NCBI RefSeq assembly: GCF_000712165.1
Contig: NZ_KL544010.1
Location: forward strand, 159,208-223,207
DNA from: Ureaplasma canigenitalium ATCC 51252
GTDB taxonomy: Bacteria > Bacillota_I > Bacilli_A > Mycoplasmatales > Mycoplasmoidaceae
DNA: 64,000 nucleotides
Direction: 5' to 3'
Below, piece by piece: positions 28,524-42,000 of the stretch (positions are counted from its first letter, which is position 1; each line of letters opens with the position of its first letter). The translations under genes and the position numbers were made by a program. The notes under the pieces were generated by a model that made no database searches, was not told the DNA's origin, and worked only from the letters and a program-made list of their open reading frames with translations.

Positions 28524-31500
28524 TTACTTAGTTGTTGGGGGAGTTTGTTGTGCTGGAGCTGGCTTAGCTGGAGCTGGTGATGAACCTGATGGAGTAGGTT
28601 GAGCAGAACTTTGCGACATACCAGAAGCGGTGTTATTACTGCTATTTGATGAAGCACCGGCGCTTGAAGAAGAACTTGTACTTGGAGCACTTGGAGTTGT
28701 TGGAACAGTAGGTGTTGGAGCTGGAGCTGGTTCTTTATCTTTAATAAAGAAACCAAATGCCGCAACCTTACCTGCATTATCACCTGTAAAGTCAGCTTCG
28801 GTAGCATTTGTCTTGTCAACAATTTTATGAGACACATTAAATTTAGTATTTTCTTTATTTCAAATATCAAATAAATTTATATTTTGGAGATTGTTCTTTT
28901 CATCTTCGGTTAAAGTATGTTCAACACCGTTAATAACCGAGAATTGCACAACATTAGATCCTCAATAAAGAACTCTTAACTTAATTCATAAAATTACTAT
29001 TTTGGCATTATCGTCACTGACAGCAGCTGTAAACAAACTTTCAGTTCGACTTCCTCATGATTCCTCTCTAGATCTTTGATTTATTCCTGCCACTTGAGTT
29101 TTGAACGATCATTTATAACGCATTTTTTGACTGTTATCACTTAATAATGTGGAACCAATTAAAACAGCACCAACTCTATTTGCTGTTTCCTCTTGAGTTT
29201 TTCTTTTGCTATCACTTGGATTAATACCAAATAAATTAAATGAAGCACTTGGTCTATAAGCACCATTAGAATAAAAATCTCCCTTTTGAATAGGAACTGT
29301 ATTATTAATAACTTCTTGACTACTAAATAAAGTAAATCCACCTTCAATATTAGGATTGATACCTGTGAACACCTTATATTCACTACCATCCTTATTTACA
29401 GTAATTTTGTATTGAGTACTGTACTTTAAGTCATCTGATAAATCAGTTTCGAAGTATTTAGTGTCAGCATTAAATGTAAATTCAGTAGTTTTAGGTTCAA
29501 ATTTATCTTTTTCCTTCGTTGGGAAGAAAATTGGATATTCAATCTTCACAGTATATCTTCCAGCAGGAACATTAAAGAATTTCAGTTTTCGGGTTTGATT
29601 TCCATCGTGACTTTCAGATTCAAGAAGGACACTAGCTTCTTGTCTTTGTGGGTTTGTAAAGCTTGTTTCGTCAGTTGTAATTAAATCTTTTTCTTTTGAA
29701 ACAAATGAAATACCGGCAATTGCCGTTCCTGGACTATCAGGATTCATAAACTTAAATGTCGTGTGCTTCTTCGCACTCTTAACAAACTCTTCTCAAGATA
29801 GGTTATTTAAATCAAGGTTTCCATTATCATCAAGATAGTAAACGGTATCATCTAGCATCCCAAGAGCGGCTCCTTGTCCTTGACCAGCATCATTTAGGGT
29901 AAGTCGAAGACCCTTTATTGTATTGCCATCTCGTCAAATAAGACGTTTTGCTAACTCAAATTCTTTAAAGTATTTAGTGCTATAAGCATTTTGTTCATCT
30001 TCGAAAAGAATGATGTCATCGCTATTAAATGATATTCAGTTACGGTTAGTAACATCTTGTCCTGTAAATCGGATTCGTCCGTATTGTTTTAGAGTAGCGA
30101 AGAACTTCGCTCTAAGTTGACTATTGTATTCAAAACCGGTTTCGGTTGTATTGAAACGAGAATGTCCTAAACCTGGATAAATAGAAGGACTAATTAAGAA
30201 GTTAGCATTGAAAGGTAGAAGTTTATTTTCTTTTGCTAAATATTGATTGTATAGAACATCATAGTTAACTTCAGAACTATCATTAAAATCTCCATATTCA
30301 GCTTCTTGTTGTGGGTTATTTAGATGAATAAAGCTGATAGCAGTATTACCATTTGTTGAAACAATCTTCTCGTTTAAAGCTGGTGTTCCTTCTTGGTTAG
30401 AGTAACGAAGGATGTTTGGAATACTAAAGTCTCTAGTTCCTCGTTTTGCTGTTGTCGCTTTAAACTTAAATCCAGAGATATTAATATATCTATCTCCAGG
30501 GATTTCTCCATTGCTTTGGTTAACCAATCCAAGTGAAGATTTATAAATAAGCTTATGGTCAAGCATAGCATAACTAAATTCAGAGATACTTCTTCGACGG
30601 TCGATAAGTTCGGTTTTTTCCTTTGCTTCAAGAATTTGAACTTGGATGGTGTTACCAACAAGTCTAAATTGGAACTTAATCCCTTTTAGCTTCGCATTCT
30701 CACCAGTTTGGTTCGCGATATCAATAAAGATGTACTCGTAGACAAGCTTATCATTTTCCTTCTTATAGTAAACTTGTTGACTACCAGTAACAAGAAGACG
30801 GTGTCATCCGTAAGCATTGTTAGCTGAAACTTGAGTACCGTAAATTGCGATTTGTTCAAGTGATTTTTCAACTCGTTCTTGTCAATTATCCTTGTTCGCA
30901 TAAACTTCTTGCAAGGTAGTTACCGGATATCAGTTATTTAGTTCATAATTACCTAGTGCTTTCACATTAGTGCTAACTTTTTGATCCCCACCTGATGTAT
31001 AATTCGCACTAACATCAAAAGTATCAGAAGCAAGTGTTTTTTCAACATTGTTCTTATCATCTAATAAATCAATTTTATATTGATACGACTTAAGTAGTTC
31101 AAAATTATCAAAGTCTCAAATGAACTCCCCGTTATCACTGGTAAGAATAGTATCGTAAGTTGAAACTACTTGGTTAATACTCTTCTTATCTTTACCTTTA
31201 CTTAAAGAGATTCGAATCTTTCTTCCAACATAGTCTTCAATATTGCTAAGTTGGACACGACGATACGCATCATCGATACTGAAAGTACGGAACTTAACTT
31301 CTTGCTTGTCTTTATTTGTTGCGAAAGTACCGTTAGCAAGTTTAGTGTTGTTATCCACATTAGCAAGAGAATATTCGTAATATGTTCCTTCTTTTAGTTT
31401 ATCAATTTCAAAGACTATCTTGTTATCAACGATTTGGTAATCATAGTTAACATCATAAACATTAGTTTGATCTTGTTTCTTATAACTTAGATAAACTTTA

Positions 31501-34500
31501 TTAGGTTCTGTAACGTTATTTAGATTATCGAATGTAATTGTTGCTTTAGTCTTATCAACTTTAATGTCAGTATTAACATTAAAGGTTGTAAATTGACCTT
31601 TTAAAATAGGATGGTCTGTATCGATAGAAATAGTAGGTTTTGCATCGGTTGCATCACGCTTAATGATGTCTGCTTTAACTGTACCTTTAACAAGACGGTA
31701 GTAGTATGTTTTTCCAGGTTGTAATCCACTAAACTTCAGGTTAATTAACTGAGCTTCGTTTTCAGATAATGCAACACCATATTCCTTGTATGTATTAAAA
31801 TTAGCATCTTCTGAATATTGCATTCTTAGTACATCAAGAACTGTTTTATCTTGATCAGTATCTTTGCCACGTTTAGCAATACTATACGAACCTTCACGAA
31901 GGGTATATGATGGGTTAATTAACTTAACAATCGCATAGTCGTTTCCAACAATTGTTTCCTCACTTTGCGATTTATTAGTCTTAAAGATGTCTTCGTAACC
32001 AAGGATAACTTCATCTTTCTCGTTTACTAACTTAAACTTATAAGTAGTATTAGGGGTAAGATTGTTCTTAAGAACAAATTCAAGGTTACCTTCATAGGTA
32101 GCAAGGTTGATTTGGTTATCAATTGTAATTTCGTTTGACTCATTACTATATGAATCATCCGTACTATATTTAATCTTATATTTACCTTCCGGAAGTACCG
32201 CTTGACTACCTTTTAAATCAGCTAAGTTATACTTCATTATTGTATCCCCTAAAGTCTTATTTCTCAACTTAGGGATACTGCTTGTTTTAACATTATCTCG
32301 GGAAATAATCTTGTTTCCGTTACTATCGACAACGGCAAAGTTGTATTTAGTTCCTGGTTCAAGATTTTCAAAACCAACTGATGCTGTATTATCATCATTT
32401 ACTATAACTTCTCCTGCAGAAGTTCAAGTTGATGGATCACCTTGTGCTTTAATATCATCAGCCTTAATATAGTATGCTTTCAATGTTGGATGGTCTGGTG
32501 TTGATGAAGCATATGCTTCAAGGTTTTGCAGTTTATATTGAACACTTCCTGTGTAATTACCGTTAGCATCTTTTTTAGCACTTAAAGCATTAACTGTGTC
32601 AGCATCAGCAACTTTAGGTGGGTTGTGATTTGGGATAAGTAGATCATCTTTCGAGTTAGTAGCAACAACATATTCTTGACCATTACTAACTATTGAAATT
32701 ACAATTTGATATTTTTCTTTATTAGCAAATCAACCGTTAAATTGACCATCATTACCACCCGTAATATTTCCACGAATACTTATTACATCACCTTGATTAC
32801 CATAAGTACTATATTTTTTAGTTCATTTCAGGTGACCGAAACTTAAATCATCTCCATTTTTAGGAGGAAACACCTTCGGTTGGATAGTAGTAAATTCTTC
32901 ATATTGACGGTCATCTTGAATCTTTTGCGCTCGGAAGATCACATCAGGATTACCTGGTAGTAAATCCCTTAATTCTTGGACATTTTCAAGCATAAATCCA
33001 AAATTATTTGTGTTTGAACCAACAATTTTTAGTTTTTGAACTCTTGGAGTTGGTACATCTGGATTTTTAAGATCACGTTCTGCAATTTGAGTTAATTTGT
33101 TTGTTGTAGTTTCTGCTTCATACACTCTAATCTTATAAACACCGTCTTTGTTAAGACCACGAAGTCATTGTTGACCATTATCAAGGTGTCCATCTTCAGC
33201 AACTTCACCTGTGAATGATTTAACATTATCGTTTTGATAGGTAGCATCATTCACTTTCGCAAGTTCTTCTTCAGTCCCAATTTTCACATGAACAGTTTTA
33301 CCTTTATATTCGTCAAACCCTTCAAGGACAGGATAAATATCAAAAGTACTTGTTAATGCACTTTTTGCTTCATGCTTAACTCAAATTGTTTTCTTTTGAG
33401 CTTCAGTTGTAAATGAAGATTCAATCGTAACTTTATCATCTTGACTAATTGAACCAAAGAAAGTTGAACGAGTTTCACCAGGAATCGTGCTCTTAAACTC
33501 AACATCGCCTGATGCTACATCGATTTTAACATTGTAAGTAGTATTTGGTCTTAAATTGTCAAGGTTAACCTCAATTTTACCATCTGCAACTGTCTTTGAA
33601 ACACTAGTTATTTCATCTGACCCATCAGTGTATTTTAGAGTTAAATTCTTACCATCAAGAGAACTTAAATTTTTAACAATAAGTTGCTTTTCTGTGTTTT
33701 TAAATTCCACTTCAGGAAGATTATAGTTAATCTCAAATGTTCTAGTTACAACATTGTCTTGATAATCATTAGTTAGCCCATTATTATATGACACTTCAAA
33801 AATATAAGGAGTGTTATCAAGATTTTCAATTTGCTTTGTAAAGAACTTTTTATTCTTGTTTAAGATATCTTGTTTTGTAATAAGGATAGATTCGGTTAAA
33901 TAGTCTTTTGGGCTATTCTTAGGATAGTATTTAATGTTAATCCGGTTAGGGATAAGTTTAGTACTACCATCTCCTTCAAGGAGACCAAAAGTGTTCTTAA
34001 CAGTGACAAAAACACCATTAAAAAGTCTATTTTCAACAGATATTAGATTGCTTTCTTTATCTTCAAAGGCATTTTGATCATCACTTGGTTTATTAGTATT
34101 TGAAGCAATTCCAGTTTTAAATGATCCTTGTGCTATCTTTTCGTTCTTAGAATCAACTAGACTTCAAAGGTAGTTAGAATCTTGTTCAAGACCATCAATT
34201 ACACTTTGACCATAAGATAAATCACTGATTAATTTATGAGTAACAATAGCATCCTTTTCTGTTGTATCTCCGATTTTATGGTATTTTAATGTCACTCCTT
34301 GATATTGATTGTCAATTTTCTTTGAAACACTGCTATCTTTAAAAGTAATAATCGCCTTAGTTGATGTAACTGTTGATTTGGATAAATCAAAACTTAGTGT
34401 TTGCTTTGTTCTAAAGTCAACTTGACTTAGAATAACACTACTTGAACCATTACTTCCAGCTTTCTTATAAAGGAGTTGAGCTTCATAATCCTTGTTTTGA

Positions 34501-35857
34501 CCTAAATCAGAAAGATCAAGTTGACCCTTGTCAAACCCAGGAATATCCTTCACTTTCTTCTCAGTTCAAGCACCCGCTTGTTCTTTATCTCTATATCTTA
34601 TATATAATTCTTCTTGATCAATGTTTTTACCAAGGTTATCAAGTTTAATATTAAGTCCATCTTTTGTTTCAACTTTGATTGTAGGAGCTTTTAGTGTTTT
34701 AAAAGATGCTGTATCTTTTTTTCCTTGTTCAAAGGTTTGGTAATCATTTTCATTCTCGTACTTCACTTTGAATTCGTATGTATTATCAAAACCTAAGTCG
34801 TCCGTGAAAGTAACTTCAACTTTTCCACCATTAACAACATCGGTTGAAGTAACTTTTTTATAGTTTAGATTTGTACCAAGCGGTTTATATTCAATTTCAA
34901 TTTTTTTACCTTCATCTTTTAAGCCATAAAGGATAATCTTATCAGATTCTTTACCAGCAAGATATGAATAAACAACATTATTTACTTGTGGAGTTTCAAA
35001 ATTAAGTGGGGTTGCTATCTCCGTTTTTTCATTCTTCTCTTTTAGATAGAATTTAGCAACATACTTCGTTCCAGGTACAAGTGGAAGGTTCTTGTCCTGT
35101 AGGTTAATTTGACCATTACCTGAAATAACAGGAAAATCTTTACCATTGATGGTAATCGGTGCTTCGTTCGGTTTTGATGCATTCTTAATCACAACTTCAA
35201 CATGATCAAGTTCACCTTCAAATTGCTTTAACGAAGAAAGACGGATGTTCGCATTTGTCGCACTAAGAACACTAGCGAATAATTGCGGCATCTTTTCTGT
35301 TTTTTGATCAAATGATGAAACTTTTTGACCTTCATATAGAAACTCAAGAGTATACTCACTATTTTCATTTAACCCACTAAATGTAAGTTGAGTGCTGTCA
35401 TTATTAATAGTGAAGGTCTTAGTTTCTTTTTCTTTACCAGTCTTTTTATCAACTAGTTTAACTTCTACCTCTTTCCCGTGGTGTTCCTTATCATTTAAAT
35501 TTGAAACATCGAAAATTAATGAGTTAAAGCGTGCACTGTGAAGAACTGCATTAGGTTTAAAGGTAATAGGTGTAGAAGATTCCCCCCCCCGTGATTTCCG
35601 CCATTAGGATTTGATGGTTTTTGTTCTGTTTTTCCATCATCCTTCATTTCCGGTTTCATTTCCGGTTTTGTATTTGGTTTACTCGTGTCCCCTAAATGGT
35701 CAGAACCTGGTTGAGTATTTTGACCAATTTTTCTATTTCCTTTTTGTTGAGCGAGAGGAATTGCGACCCCCGCAGCAATCGCACCAACGACCAGTAAGGC
35801 GATGACCGAAATGGCGGCTATTCGTCCTTTTTTATTCTTTTGATTTGTATTTTTCAT
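28524..35857 (-). CDS. Giant phase-variable surface protein with Fn3/Ig-like repeats, out of frame at G9
   Basis: About 2444 residues when joined. ATG 35857 has a perfect AAAGGAG site. Residues 12-36 form a signal/anchor helix (IAAISVIALLVVGAIAAGVAIP), then a Lys/Pro/Gly-rich linker. In the linker a G9 run (35582-35590) shifts the frame: the product stops at 35516 after 113 residues. With G10 or G7 the frame is open to 28524 through many UGA Trp codons; I checked every gap. The body is a chain of beta-sandwich-like repeats with recurring turns such as LRPNTTYNVKI, LTPNTTYKFKLVN and LQPGKTYYYRLV. The last 70 residues are Pro/Ser/Thr/Ala-rich. Likely adhesin or shield; divergent from the GA-module gene. 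Confidence 0.85.
35582..35590. repeat. G9/C9 homopolymer in the giant surface gene
   Basis: Nine C on the plus strand, very unusual in this AT-rich genome, 89 codons after the start. Length modulo 3 sets the reading frame; nine gives the OFF frame. Confidence 0.95.
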
Positions 35858-35929
35858 ACAAACTCCTTTATCAAAAATCAAAGTAAAAAAATGTTTTTAA
35901 ATTATATAAGAAAAAAAATTTAGAAATAC

Positions 35930-35961
35930 AAAAAAAAAAAAAAAGAGCGGGATTGTATAAT
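35930..35961 (+). promoter_or_regulatory. Promoter with A15 tract for the GA-module gene
   Basis: A run of 15 A (35930-35944) followed 11 bases later by TTGTATAAT (-10 TATAAT at 35956-35961). The A run occupies the place of the -35/upper spacer. Variable poly-A tracts at this place switch vlp lipoprotein genes in Mycoplasma hyorhinis, so length-dependent expression is plausible here. Confidence 0.6.
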
Positions 35962-36044
35962 AAAGACAGCTTATATGTGTCAAAAATAACTAATAAAGCT
36001 ACCTAAAAAGCACCAATTATCAAAATCGTTGGAGAGATTTTAGT

Positions 36045-39000
36045 ATGAAACCAAAAAAGAAAAAACTTATTGCCACATTAATGACCGTTTCAAGTATTGC
36101 AGCCGCTTCCGCAGCAGGATATTTGCTTTACCGTTATTTTAGTTTGACTGATAATAATCTTCTTAAAGAGATTAACGACTTAAGCTTAGTTGTTGTCAAT
36201 GACTATGATAACTTAAAAAAGGATATCTCCAACCGGGATTACCTTAATCACGCAAAAGAAACATATACTAAAGCAAATAATCTTCTCGGTAAGAACAAAA
36301 ACATCAAAGACGAAACTATTCGAAACGCTCTTGATATTTTAAGTCAAAATATGGAACGTTTGAAAAATCTGATCGATGAATCTGATAAGATTTTGAATCC
36401 AAAGAAAGACGAAGTCCTAAAACTTCTTGACCTTCTTTCTGATACTAACCAGAAGAAAGAGGAAATAAGAGCGATTATTAACAATCCTGATGCATCTTCT
36501 TCCGATTTAAAAAGAGCAACTGATTTAATCAAGGAAGCACTAGCTGAAGCAAAAAGACAAGTAGAGGAAAAACTCAACCTTCTTTCTGATGGTGAAACGA
36601 AAGATGATTTTGCAAACAAATTAAATAAGGATGGATTGTCAGAACAAGAGTATATCGACATTAGCAATCAAATTGATCAATATCTAAATAATAAGAAAAC
36701 TGATGCTCTCGCTCAAATTAATAAACTAAAAGATAATACGGAAAAGAAAAATAACTTAATCAAACAACTCGAACAAAAGGACCTTAGTGAATCAAATATC
36801 AAGCACATAAAGGATGAAGCGAAAAAGGTTCTCGATGATATTAAAAAAGAAGCACTTCCTGAAGTTAATAAAATTCTTGAAGGTAGTGAAAAATTAAAAG
36901 ACATTGTAGATTTAATCAACAATGAAAATGCTAACCAAACTGATATCGAGAATGCAGTGAACAAAGCTCACGATATTATTAATAATTTTAAAAAAGACAT
37001 TAACAATGAAATTGACCAACAACTCAGTGATGAAAAGATTAAAGAAAGTCTAAAAAATCAAGTCGAAAAAGCATCTAGTGTTGGTCAGGTGTTAATTGTC
37101 GAAGAAAAGCTAAAACTAGCTTTAAAACTGGATGATTTAATTGATCAAGACAAAAAACAGGAACTATACGACAAAATAAGTCAATTACCAATCGACGATC
37201 CTTTAATTAAGAATAAATTAAAGGATCTTGCTTCACAAATTGATGATGTGAAAAATAACCAGTACGATGAACAACTTGATCACCTTGTTGATCAAATTAA
37301 AAAACTTCCATATCCAGGTGGGGAACAAGCGACTGCCATCTCCGAACTTGTTAAGAAGGTTAGTGAGATAAGAAGTGATGCTTCACTATCAAAACAAGAA
37401 CAATACGAACTAGCAAAAGTAAGAATCGGTCAAGACCTTCCTACTTTTATTTTGAAGATTAACGAAGCGAAGGAAAAAATCAAAAAACTAAGTCCTGATT
37501 CAGGAAAAACAGCAAACGAACAACTTGATGCTACATTCCTTCTTAATCGTGATATTAATTATCCAAACCGTTCATTCCCTGAATTAGATGAAGCTTTAAA
37601 TAACCTTCTTAGTCGTGACAAGGATAACATCAAACACCTAATCGAGGGGGCTGGTAATCAGAAACTAAGTTTTGAGGAAATCGATAAACTTAAAAAACTA
37701 GTTGATGATCCTAAAACAGATAGCTACATGAAAATGCTCGACATTGTTGAACAAACCAAAATTCTTGTCGAAAAGAAGGGATTGGAAGAAAAAGCAAGAG
37801 CAATTAACTATCCTGGTGGCCCATCAAGTACTGCGGTGACTGAATTAATTCGTCAAATATACACTGAAGACGAAAATAAAATTGACTCCAAAGAAAAAGT
37901 TGAAGCATTTAAGAAGAAACTTGATGAACTTTCAAACAAAGTTGATGAAGCAATTGATGCCATCAACAATGTTGCTGTTGACAAACAAACTGCACTGCAG
38001 GATAAACTAAACAAAGCATATGAGATAACTGATGTTGAAAAAATCATCAACGAAGCGAAAAACGAAAAGCAGGTTGATGATTTAAAACAACTTAAATCAC
38101 TTCTTGATGGGATTGTAGACAGTTTACCTTATCCTGATAGTAACGCAAGTGCTAAGACTGAAATCAAGAACTTATACAAGGATAGTACTGACCTAAGTTT
38201 TATCAACGAACTTAAAAATAAAATTACTGATCCAAATACCGGTCTTGCGAAGAAAATTAATGATGCAAAAGGGAAAATTGAAAAACTTCCAAAGGATAAA
38301 CAAGAACAACTTAATAACCTTCTTAACAGTGCGAACACTGATGAAGAATTTAGCAATCTCGATACAGCAATAAAGAATGCTTTAAGTAAAAATAAAGATG
38401 ACAAGAAAAAAGTCATTGATGGTCTAACAGGATTAACTACTGAGCAACAAAATGAACTAAAAACGGAAATTGATAATGCTCTTACATCCGATGAAATTGA
38501 CCGCATTATCGATAAAGCAATTCTCCTTGAAAAGATTGAACAGATAAAGAAGGTTATCACTCCAAACGACTATGCTCTTGCTAATGATCCGGAAGTTAAA
38601 AAGATCATTGATGAAACAATCAATAATCTAAAGACATCTATTGATGGGATTGCAAAAGATCAAGTTGAAAATAAGAAGAATGAAATTGACGGATTAAAGG
38701 AAAAACTGGCTAATCTAAAGAACGAAATCGAAGGATTAACAGACAAGGATGTCCTTGAACTTGACCAAACTAAAAAAGAACTTGCAAAACAACTTGCTCG
38801 CGATATGGACGACGCTGGTATTAATGACACTAAACTTTACATTAGAAAAGCGAAGTTAAAGAAACAAGCAAGTGAACTTGATTATCCAAACAAACCTAAT
38901 ACTTCAGCAAACCGTAAACTTAATCGTCAAATTGAAGATGCGACAGAACATAACATTAGCGATGTTGAAAATTTAATTAAAGGGTTGCCGGAAAAAATCA

Positions 39001-42000
39001 AAGAAGCAAAATCTCTTATTAATGCTGTTTCGTCATCAGGTCAAGACAAAGATGGAAAACGAACTAAAGACCTTAATGATCAACTAAATCGTGCAGTTAC
39101 TGATGATGACTTTACTAACTTAAAGTTAAATATAGAAAAGGCCAAGAGTCAAAACGAACATGAATATAAACAAGATTTACAACGAAGATTAAAGGAACAA
39201 GTAGACGGTCTTAACTATCCGATTCCAAGTACTGGTGGAGAAGCCCCTGCTAAAACAAAACTAAAGCAAAAAATTGAAAGTGCAGATACTGCTACCCTTG
39301 AAAATTTCAATGAAGTAATTAATAACTTATCAGAAAAGATAAGTCATGCACGTACTGAAATTTCTAAATTATCTCCAAAAGATATTGAAACAGCAAACAC
39401 TGAATTATCAAGTGCTTCAGAGGATGCTGACTTCACAAAACTTGAAAACTCAATCAAGTCATTAAAAGAAAATGAAAATGTTGAAATAAGCACAAAAATA
39501 GCTACACTCGATGAACTTACCCACGAAGAACAAGAACAACTTAAAAAAGAAGTTGAATCTGCTAATACCTACCAAGATAAACTTAATGTTCTTGAAAAAG
39601 CACGTGCTCAACACCTTAATAAATTCATCGACAAGTTACCTTACCCAAGTGATCACGGTCGTGCTAAACAAATGCTCAAAGCAGGGGTTGTAAGTGCGAA
39701 CAAAATTGAAGACAATAGTTTCAAAACACAAGTTGATAATCTAAAGAAACTGAAAGCTGCTATTGAAAATGCTAAGAAACGGATTGCTGATCTTCCATTT
39801 ACTGAAAACGACACTCCTGGACGAAGACATTTAAATAATCTTTTAGATAATGCTACAGAAGAAAATGAAATTCAAAACATTGCTCCTGAATCTCTTAAAA
39901 ATAGCATTCAAAAATATAAAGAACTCATCACAAAACAGGATGATTATCCAATTCCAGATACATACCAAAACCTTCTTTTAAAGAACCGTCTTGACCACCT
40001 ACCAACTGGTGATGAAAACGAACTCAAGAAACAAATTTACGAAACAAAACGAATCCGTTCTGCTGAAGCTGTTATTAATAATTTAAGCAACTTAAGTGCA
40101 CAACGTCGAGAACAACTAAAACAAGCAATTCCAGTTTGAACAGATAGTGATAATAGTCTAACACCAGAACAACTTGAAACTAAATTCAACGAGATTACCA
40201 AGAAAATCATTGACGCTATCCACGAAGACCTTAATGCCAAAGTTGATGCCATTCCATATCCGGATCGTTCTTCAGCTGAAGCAACTAAAGCTAAAGAAAA
40301 CATCAAGAACCGTATTAAAGCTACTACAACTAAACAACAAACCAATGCAGAATATAGCAAAATTAACGAACTTATAAAAAAGATTAACGAACTTAAAATA
40401 GAAGCTTCAACCATTGCAGATCAAACGGAAAAGAATGAAATTAATAAGTTAATTAACAAGATGGAAGATGCTTCAAATGCTGATTCTATCCACCTTGCTA
40501 TCATCCGTGCTAAAGGTAAGGATGCTATCAACAACATTAGTAACCTTGATGCTAATGAAAAAAATACATTAAAAGAAAAAATCGCACAAGCCGCTGACCA
40601 AGCTGCTATCAATACAATCATTGAAGAAGGTCGTCTTCTTAGTCAATTTAACCTTCGTAAACGTCAAATTGAACAAGTGATTGATGAAATCCCTTATCCA
40701 GATAAAAACAGTTCAACTGCTCAAGCTTCCATTAAAAATCTGAAAGATCAAGTCAAAGCTCTTCAAAACAATAAAACTGACATCGATAATCTAGATAAAA
40801 AAGTTAAAGACCTAAAAGCAAGTGTTACCACCCTTGTTGGTAAACTAAATAATATTCCATATATCAAAAACGATAGTAGCAAACCAACTGTCGGATTAAA
40901 TAAGATTAAAGAAAAGATTAATGGATTAACCGATGCATCTAGTGCTTCGAATGTCCTAGATGATGCTTTCATTACTAAAGTTGGCAAATACAAAACAATC
41001 ATCGAACGGACATATCAAAACAATAATACCTTAAAGAACGAATTCCTGAAGAAACTAAACGAAGTTGTTCCTGATAACTACAACGGAAATGGTGACTACA
41101 AGTTAAGTCAACTTGAAAATGAACTACTAAGTCGTCTAAAACAAGATGCTCTAAGTGCTTTCGATGGAATGTACCATCTTGATAACACAAGGAAAGATGC
41201 TCACAAAAAGAAAATTAACGATATCCAAATTCCTAAGAACCTTGATCAATACCAACATGAAGTGGTAGATAAGATTGATCAATACCTTGTCGATGCCCGT
41301 AAAGAAAACTATGGTAACTTTATTGATAAGTTACCTTACCCATCAGGAAGTCAATACCAAACTAAGGTAACTGAAACAAAAAATCACTTCAAGAATCAAT
41401 ATGTTAATACTATTAACAAACAAACTAACATTACTAATTTAGAGACTACATTAAACGACATCAATACAAAAGTAACGAATGTTAAACAAGCCATCTCTAG
41501 CATTTCTGCAAGTGAAAATGGTACCGCTATTGACAAGTTTAACAATCTATTTGCTGAAGCGAATGATGTTAATAAACTTAATAATGTTCATCAATTAGCA
41601 AGTAACTACAAAACGAATGCGGATAAACTAAATGCGATTGTTGATTATCCTAGTGATGGTGAAAATACTACTGACCTTGCAGCAGCTAACCGAGCTCTAA
41701 ACGAGTTAAAAAACACTCTAAGAACTAAATTAGTTAATGCAAATACAGTCCAAGCGCAAAACGAAGTCGGTAAACTAATTGATGCGGCGGTTTCACTTTA
41801 TACTGAAACTAAGAAGTTTAAGGGTGATATTCTTGCCTCTGTTAATTTTATTAATGATGCAAAAGATAAGAATAGTGTTAGTGATATAAACAATATTAAG
41901 AATAAGATTCAACCATATAAAGAACAATTAGATCGATTCTGAACAGGTGATAAGGGAAATGAACTACGATCTTATAAAAATCAATGATTCGCATCAAGTG

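Noticed and set aside
28508..28870. Gln/Leu-rich minus-strand frame at the end of the giant surface gene
   Set aside because: It overlaps in another frame the Pro/Ser/Ala tail that is continuous with 7 kb of upstream coding; repeats of CA-rich codons create it.
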